Positions 14,142-18,556 of a stretch of 18,556 nt of DNA are shown piece by piece. Both the position numbers and the translations under genes were made by a program. Within the stretch, counting starts at the first letter, position 1, and each line of letters opens with the position of its first letter. The notes beneath the pieces are model-generated. The model was not told the DNA's origin and did not search any database. It saw only the letters and a list, made by a program, of their open reading frames with translations. The stretch comes from Candidatus Saccharimonadota bacterium (GTDB taxonomy: Bacteria; Patescibacteriota; Saccharimonadia; Saccharimonadales; Saccharimonadaceae): the NCBI GenBank assembly GCA_030527565.1, contig JAUNAO010000009.1, positions 1 through 18,556 of the forward strand. The letters run 5' to 3'.

Positions 14142-14218
14142 TGGTGGCGGGGGTTGGATTTGAACCAACGACCTTTTGGTTATGAGCCAAACGAGCTACC
14201 AGGCTGCTCTACCCCGCG
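14142..14218 (-). tRNA. initiator tRNA-Met (anticodon CAT)
   Basis: A full 77-base cloverleaf with encoded CCA. Initiator marks are the C1/C72 mismatch at the end of the acceptor stem, A11:T24 in the D stem, and the same loop as the E. coli initiator (AGCCTGGTAGCTC). The anticodon loop is CTCATAA. The anticodon stem is TTTGG/CCAAA, so only two of the three conserved G:C pairs (29-31:39-41) are present and 29:41 is T:A. Confidence 0.96.
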
Positions 14219-14256
14219 ATGTCATTAAAAACCTGAAACCCAGAGGGTATATCCCT

Positions 14257-14285
14257 ATTATATCAAACCAAAAGACCTTTGTCAA
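14257..14285 (-). promoter_or_regulatory. perfect consensus promoter of tRNA(fMet)
   Basis: The minus strand has TTGACA (14280-14285), a 17-base spacer and TATAAT (14257-14262) with TG at the extended position. Transcription would start near 14250, about 32 bases before the mature 5' end. It is the strongest promoter in the window, as expected for a stable RNA. Confidence 0.92.
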
Positions 14286-14295
14286 CCCCCTTTTT

Positions 14296-16287
14296 TTATT
14301 TCAACATACACCGCACCGAAATCCCTAACGCCCTACCCCCACTAAAGTATTTACTCATATACGAGTCGGATCTACGATAACCTAAAATATATCGATTAGC
14401 ATTACCGTTCGTTGTCGCCGTCCACCAATATCCATACGTTGCTGCGTTTCCAACATAATTGCCGCTCACATATCCCGCCATAACTGGTGAAAATGCCCTC
14501 GAGTTCACAGCTGCACCCCATTCGCTAGCAGTTGGGATTTTCCAACCCGCCGGACAAACATCCTGACTCATCGCCACCGTAGTCGAAACCGATGAAGTCG
14601 TACAAATCGTCCCCGCCGACGCCGCACAATAATTATAATAATAACCATTTTCCGCCACTGAAAGCCCAGTACTATTTAGATTGCTACTTGTCGGAATCTT
14701 CACGCTCGCCTTCTCGTAGACACTAACTGCATTGTAAACCGTCGACAATCTTCTAGTTGAACTCACATTCGTCGTCCTCGGCTCCAAAGTCATCCCACTC
14801 ACCAACCTAAAACTCAAATTCTGCGTCATATAACACCTGCCACCAATATACCGCACCGTATAAGTATTCCCATCTCGCCGGTCGGTCAAAGTCACCGCCG
14901 CCGCACTCGCCTCACTCCTACACTGCGCCAAAGTATAATCCTGCATATACCGAATTTCCTCAGCGGCACTCGCATAATCCTCGTATTCACTCGTCACCGT
15001 CAAATCTTTTTTCAACGTCGCCTGCCCATCTTCGCTCGTCCCGTCAAGCTGCACCGCATAATACGGATACGCAAACGAGGTATCCGCCGGCTCCAACCGC
15101 ACCTCAACCCTTCGATAAAGATCATTCGCGCGCCCCGTCGAATCGACAACAACCTGCGAATCCTTAATGCTCGCAACCGACGATACCGAACTTCCTTCAA
15201 CATTTTTATTTCCGCAATTGACTTCCGTACAGAATTCCATCGAGAAGTCCGTATCCGGCTGGCCATACGGAGCCGAAACTGCAAACATAAAAGTATTATC
15301 ACTCCTCGCTCCATTCAATGGCTCCGGTAAATTCAAAATCGCCGAACAAACGAACTCTGTATCCGCATTCGGATTACAATAAACCGCAAACGGAAGATTG
15401 CTATTTCGATCATTCGTTACCGCAATTTGCCCCGCCGAAAGCACATTCTTACTACCATCATACACCCCAACATAATTATTCTTCGTTAACTTCGCCGCAT
15501 CCGAATCTTTCGTTGGCACAAGATAAACCGTCGCTCGATCCGTCTTCGTTCCGTTCGAAGCCGAAAGCAAATCATTCACGCTAAAAGTCCCCGCCGTCTG
15601 GAATAATTGCACGGCCAGAGTCGGCGGCGTTGAAACTCGCATCGAAGTCGCTGGCTGGAAGGCAACTCGGTCCGCATTCTCCAAAAAGTTTGAAAACTCA
15701 AACGACGAATCGTCTTGCCTTGCATACCAACTTATTTTCACCGACTTAATATTCGCCGCTGTCGTTCCGTTAAAATTAACCTTTACTGTCTTCGTTTGAT
15801 TGGCTGTTGTTAAAGTTGATCGGTAATCATCTAAAATCGTCTTCAGTTCAACACAGGTATATGCCTGATTAAGATCGCTTGTCACTTCTCCGCCAGATGT
15901 CTCAACCGTATCCGAAATCATCACTTCCCCCGTCCCATTGTCCGGAATCCGCCCAAGGATATGACCAACCATATCGCAATCCGCATTTTGCATCCAATAC
16001 AAAATCTCTCCGCAAGTCACAACGCCATCTTCAACAATATACGCATCCGCCGTCGCTCCATCCTGAAGACATTTCTGATAATTCGCGTACGCAATTTTAG
16101 CATCCTCAACCCCCGCTAGCGCCGAATCATACGCCGACTGTGACAAATCGTCATTGCTTGTCCTCGTTACTTCCGAAATAATTACCGTCGCAAAACTCGC
16201 CGCAATAATTACTAAAATCAACGTCGAGAAAGCCACTACGTAAAATGATGCCGCACCTTTTTTGAATTTTACTAAACTTTTCTTCAT
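14296..16287 (-). CDS. PilX-like pilus-associated protein with C-terminal FISUMP domain
   Basis: A 663-aa protein at the end of the pilin cluster. The N terminus has a basic start and a long hydrophobic helix (GAASFYVVAFSTLILVIIAA, about 11-35) without the FTLIE motif, followed by QSAYDSALAGVEDAKIAY, the layout of PilX-type minor pilins. The middle (about 60-440) is a beta-rich region with several Cys. Residues about 446-663 are a FISUMP domain: DGNTYTVRYIGGRCYMTQNLSF, VCPAGWKIPTASEWGAAV, YWWTAT and GISVRCML. It would be a pilus-tip or surface adhesin. Its ATG comes directly after the TAG of the previous gene, with a GGAG Shine-Dalgarno in the end of that gene, so it is translated from the shared mRNA. 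Confidence 0.92.
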   Translation of the reverse strand: MKKSLVKFKKGAASFYVVAFSTLILVIIAASFATVIISEVTRTSNDDLSQSAYDSALAGVEDAKIAYANYQKCLQDGATADAYIVEDGVVTCGEILYWMQNADCDMVGHILGRIPDNGTGEVMISDTVETSGGEVTSDLNQAYTCVELKTILDDYRSTLTTANQTKTVKVNFNGTTAANIKSVKISWYARQDDSSFEFSNFLENADRVAFQPATSMRVSTPPTLAVQLFQTAGTFSVNDLLSASNGTKTDRATVYLVPTKDSDAAKLTKNNYVGVYDGSKNVLSAGQIAVTNDRNSNLPFAVYCNPNADTEFVCSAILNLPEPLNGARSDNTFMFAVSAPYGQPDTDFSMEFCTEVNCGNKNVEGSSVSSVASIKDSQVVVDSTGRANDLYRRVEVRLEPADTSFAYPYYAVQLDGTSEDGQATLKKDLTVTSEYEDYASAAEEIRYMQDYTLAQCRSEASAAAVTLTDRRDGNTYTVRYIGGRCYMTQNLSFRLVSGMTLEPRTTNVSSTRRLSTVYNAVSVYEKASVKIPTSSNLNSTGLSVAENGYYYNYCAASAGTICTTSSVSTTVAMSQDVCPAGWKIPTASEWGAAVNSRAFSPVMAGYVSGNYVGNAATYGYWWTATTNGNANRYILGYRRSDSYMSKYFSGGRALGISVRCMLK

Positions 16288-17211
16288 CTAATCTCCATTC
16301 GCCTGTACGGCAAAATTAAATTTATTGATTGCGCAATAATCAAAGTTCGACCCTCCATACTCCGCCGGAGTTTTACACGATTTACCATTCGCCCGAATAT
16401 TAACTCCACCCTTTGTTGTTCCTAAAATAAAAGCCACCGAATATAACATATTATCCTGCGTTGTGCTTTCAGCTGGCTGCGCAACTTCAATATCATAAAC
16501 CGCCAAATCACTGTTCTTATCCGAAGTAATTAACTCGACCGGCTCCTCCGCTAACGCACCGTACCCATTCATAATATCTAGTTCATTATCTAGCCCATCA
16601 AAATCCAACGTATAATATTCATCAACTACATAACCCCCATCTTCCGGCTGATATTTCCGTACCGCCGCCACACAAACCGACCGTGAATCATCTCGCACTT
16701 TTAACAATTTAAAATTCTCGGCCCGCTGTTCCCCGGAACTTCCTGCTAACGCATATTTAAGACTTGCACGTCCTACGCCAGACACCGTCGCCTCTGGATC
16801 GAAAAAGTATCCCGAATTCCAAATATACGAATACGAACCCGTGCAAAACACCCCATACACCGGCACCGCGGCACCTAAATCTTCCCCGTTAACCGTTACT
16901 CTCGCTGTCTTCGTTAACGACACAAATTGATAAGCTCCATCCGCCAAGCAATCTTTTCTCGCTTTCCCTTCGTTTACATTGTTCGGATAATAAGTCGCAC
17001 AAAGCGACGAAACCCTATCCGACGACGAATTCATCACTGCTGAACGCATATCATCCACCAAATCCATCCCCATCGTGTTAATTTGATTCAACGTCATCCC
17101 CCTTCGATATGAAGAAATCGTATTGTTAATCATCAAAACTACCGCAACCGACAAAACGCCGATAAACACCAACGACAACGTCAACTCGATCAACGTAAAG
17201 CCTTTCTTCAT
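16288..17211 (-). CDS. type IV prepilin-like protein (PilW-type)
   Basis: This 307-aa protein starts MKKGFTLIELTL: a prepilin peptidase site between G4 and F5 with the conserved Glu five residues after cleavage, and a hydrophobic helix up to about residue 28. The long globular part has several Cys (such as C71, C88) and is larger than for a major pilin, so a minor, PilW-like pilin is likely. It would be processed by PilD and assembled in the inner membrane. Its promoter lies in the 21-base gap upstream, and the FISUMP protein follows without a gap. Confidence 0.9.
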   Translation of the reverse strand: MKKGFTLIELTLSLVFIGVLSVAVVLMINNTISSYRRGMTLNQINTMGMDLVDDMRSAVMNSSSDRVSSLCATYYPNNVNEGKARKDCLADGAYQFVSLTKTARVTVNGEDLGAAVPVYGVFCTGSYSYIWNSGYFFDPEATVSGVGRASLKYALAGSSGEQRAENFKLLKVRDDSRSVCVAAVRKYQPEDGGYVVDEYYTLDFDGLDNELDIMNGYGALAEEPVELITSDKNSDLAVYDIEVAQPAESTTQDNMLYSVAFILGTTKGGVNIRANGKSCKTPAEYGGSNFDYCAINKFNFAVQANGD

Positions 17212-17217
17212 ATCTTA

Positions 17218-17226
17218 ATTATAGCA
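17218..17226 (-). promoter_or_regulatory. extended -10 promoter of the PilW-like/FISUMP pair (leaderless)
   Basis: The minus strand reads TGC-TATAAT (-10 at 17218-17223), six bases, then ATG at 17211. No -35 is seen at 17 bases (GCCGTA). Confidence 0.75.
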
Positions 17227-17232
17227 TAATCT

Positions 17233-18054
17233 TTATAACTTACGGCAACGATTTCCGGTATCACTCAGGTCATCCGCATCAATAATTTCCACCCCCGAAG
17301 AATTCCGCGCATTATACACCAGCCTCACATCCCGACGATTATCGTTCTTGCTATTCAACCCATACGGATTAATACAAAAATCTACTTCTTTACTTTTGAA
17401 CTTTCCTAGCTGGCTGACCAATAAATTCTGCAATGTCGCAATACTTCCATTTTTAATCGTCTCATTAATCTGAATCACATCCTCGCTCACAAAAGTATTA
17501 ACCGTTCCAGACCGTGGATGACGCACAATTAAAACCGAGCCCGTAAAAGCCGTATTCGACCCAACTTTTTCAATCGCCGCAGACCATCGTGGCACATAAC
17601 TTTCCACAATCCCCGCCGCTACTACCTTCTTCGTTCCATTTTCTTCAATAAACCTCACCACATTTGCATTTTCGGTTTTCGGATTTTGCACCTGCCCCAA
17701 CATTTCAAGCACACTTCCAGTTCCCGTCATATCCGCCCTCGCTACTACATCATAAGCAAAAAACTTTTGTTCCGTAGCCGGAATATCTTTTCCGTCCAAC
17801 CCAACTCTCTCGCCAAAAGTAATCAACTTCCCATAAATTGCCATATCGCTCCGCCCATCCCCAGCACTCTGCGGATTCGAAACTTCTGCATAAATACTTC
17901 GCATAAATTCAGCAAAATTCTGCACCGAATCTTGGAATCTTTGTTGAAAAATCGAATTCTGCGTTCCCACTGCAATCCCAACAAACAACAAACCCGTAAT
18001 TGCCAAAAACAAACTTACCTCAATCAGTGTAAACCCAAAACGCTTATGTTTCAT
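17233..18054 (-). CDS. type IV prepilin-like protein
   Basis: This 273-aa protein begins MKHKRFGFTLIEVSLFLAI, with a class III prepilin cleavage site between G7 and F8 and the conserved Glu at position 5 of the mature form (E12). The hydrophobic helix runs to about residue 30 and is followed by a helical stalk (QQRFQDSVQNFAEFMRSIYAEV). The rest is a beta-rich head with two Cys late in the sequence (FCINPYG ... GNRCRKL), possibly the D-loop disulfide typical of pilins. It may be a minor pilin. It has its own leaderless promoter inside the end of the FtsB-like gene. Confidence 0.9.
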   Translation of the reverse strand: MKHKRFGFTLIEVSLFLAITGLLFVGIAVGTQNSIFQQRFQDSVQNFAEFMRSIYAEVSNPQSAGDGRSDMAIYGKLITFGERVGLDGKDIPATEQKFFAYDVVARADMTGTGSVLEMLGQVQNPKTENANVVRFIEENGTKKVVAAGIVESYVPRWSAAIEKVGSNTAFTGSVLIVRHPRSGTVNTFVSEDVIQINETIKNGSIATLQNLLVSQLGKFKSKEVDFCINPYGLNSKNDNRRDVRLVYNARNSSGVEIIDADDLSDTGNRCRKL

Positions 18055-18060
18055 AAACTT

Positions 18061-18069
18061 ATTATATCA
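18061..18069 (-). promoter_or_regulatory. extended -10 promoter of the prepilin gene (leaderless)
   Basis: The minus strand reads TGA-TATAAT, six bases, ATG at 18054. The TGA of the extended element (18067-18069) is at the same time the stop codon of the upstream FtsB-like gene. Confidence 0.75.
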
Positions 18070-18492
18070 TCTACTCGGGAATAAATACATCATCCACTTT
18101 TCAAAGTTGGAATATTCTTTTTCAGTATCCACCGCCGCAACCTTCATATGCTTCGACTTCGCCGCTTCTGAATTCTCCGGCATCGCCACCATCTGCTCCC
18201 CAGGCAACTTCTTTCCCGCATATTTCCGCGCCGCAAGTTCCTTATACTCATCCGTCTCATAATAAGCGTTCTCAAGTTCCATCGTCTCCACCTCGATCTC
18301 CAAAAGTTCCAAAGCCTTCCTATCCTCCGCCAACTGCTCCGTCAAGTCCCAGTTTCGCGTCATCGACACGATCGACTGATAAGTCCACATCAAACACAAA
18401 AATACGGCTGCAAACAGCACGATATTTTCTATCGAAAAACTATGTTTTAAACGATATTTTAATTGTCGAAACTTTAAATTCAACTTCTCCAT
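18067..18492 (-). CDS. FtsB/DivIC-like septum formation protein
   Basis: This 141-aa bitopic membrane protein has a basic cytoplasmic start, a membrane helix (about 23-43), an outer coiled coil (about 46-78, LAEDRKALELLEIEVETMELENAYY) and the short motif EYKELAARKYAGKKLPGEQMV (about 82-102), which matches the YxExxAR(E)xLgmvxPGE region of FtsB/DivIC. These proteins bridge FtsL and FtsQ in the divisome. The C-terminal tail is charged with a final short amphipathic stretch. The ATG lies only ten bases after the CCA end of the upstream tRNA, with GGTGGA as possible Shine-Dalgarno, so the gene seems to be transcribed with that tRNA. FtsL versus FtsB cannot be separated safely. Confidence 0.82.
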   Translation of the reverse strand: MEKLNLKFRQLKYRLKHSFSIENIVLFAAVFLCLMWTYQSIVSMTRNWDLTEQLAEDRKALELLEIEVETMELENAYYETDEYKELAARKYAGKKLPGEQMVAMPENSEAAKSKHMKVAAVDTEKEYSNFEKWMMYLFPSR

Positions 18493-18502
18493 ATTTCCAC
18501 CG

Positions 18503-18556
18503 TGGTAGGGGTGCGTGGATTCGAACCACGGACATTGCGTGTATAAGACGCACGCT
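18503..18556 (-). tRNA. tRNA-Ile, anticodon TAT (5' part outside the window)
   Basis: On the minus strand the 3' two thirds are complete: anticodon stem TGCGT/ACGCA, loop CTTATAC with U33 and anticodon TAT at 34-36, a five-base variable loop, T arm CGTGG/CCACG with TTCGAAT, acceptor CACCCCT, discriminator A and encoded CCA. TAT reads AUA codons. Confidence 0.92.

Noticed and set aside
14243..14260. Short inverted repeat AGGGTATATCCCT between promoter and tRNA(fMet)
   Set aside because: Four-base-pair arms around TATAT overlapping the -10 region are too weak to call as an operator or hairpin.

Overview
The window looks like part of a very compact, AT-leaning genome of a Candidate Phyla Radiation bacterium, most likely Candidatus Saccharibacteria (TM7). 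This placement is inference. It rests on the short HrcA, the class I aldolase, the PilX/PilW-like pilins with a FISUMP tip domain, very large secreted repeat proteins, overlapping genes and almost no intergenic DNA. UGA is used as an ordinary stop (for example at the ends of hrcA and of the FtsB-like gene), so the UGA=Gly code of Gracilibacteria/SR1 does not apply.

Layout. (1) 1-908, minus: a partial tRNA with its promoter, an 81-aa unknown gene, and a C-terminally anchored membrane protein whose frame is broken at an A8 run. (2) 905-4301: a carbon-metabolism block of tpiA (minus), a divergent phosphomannomutase-like HAD phosphatase (plus) and a 607-aa fusion of a degenerate PfkB-type domain to class I fructose-bisphosphate aldolase (plus). 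(3) 4298-8351, minus: a 196-aa membrane-anchored helical-repeat protein and a ~1160-aa secreted repeat protein in one operon. (4) 8390-9540, minus: hrcA-grpE under a CIRCE operator. Divergent from it is an adenylate-kinase-like gene (9682-10317, plus). (5) 10289-11710, minus: a membrane-anchored lamin-tail/Cys-repeat surface protein. Divergent from it is a three-gene operon (11770-14059, plus): six-helix membrane protein, 76-aa protein, and a flavin disulfide-reductase homologue with both redox cysteines replaced by Asp. (6) A stand-alone initiator tRNA(Met) with a consensus promoter and a strong hairpin terminator. (7) 14296-18492, minus: an FtsB/DivIC-like protein, two type IV prepilins and a PilX-like FISUMP adhesin, behind a tRNA-Ile(UAU).

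The strongest systematic signal is regulatory. Nearly every gene that opens a transcription unit has an extended -10 (TGN-TATAAT or a close variant) ending exactly six bases before its ATG. Transcription should therefore start at the A of the start codon, giving leaderless mRNAs. Genes inside operons (grpE, the FISUMP gene) instead carry Shine-Dalgarno sequences. This rule also fixes the starts of hrcA (9540) and the 11770 gene. No CRISPR array, insertion sequence or rRNA was seen, and no gene-free stretch exceeds 300 bases.
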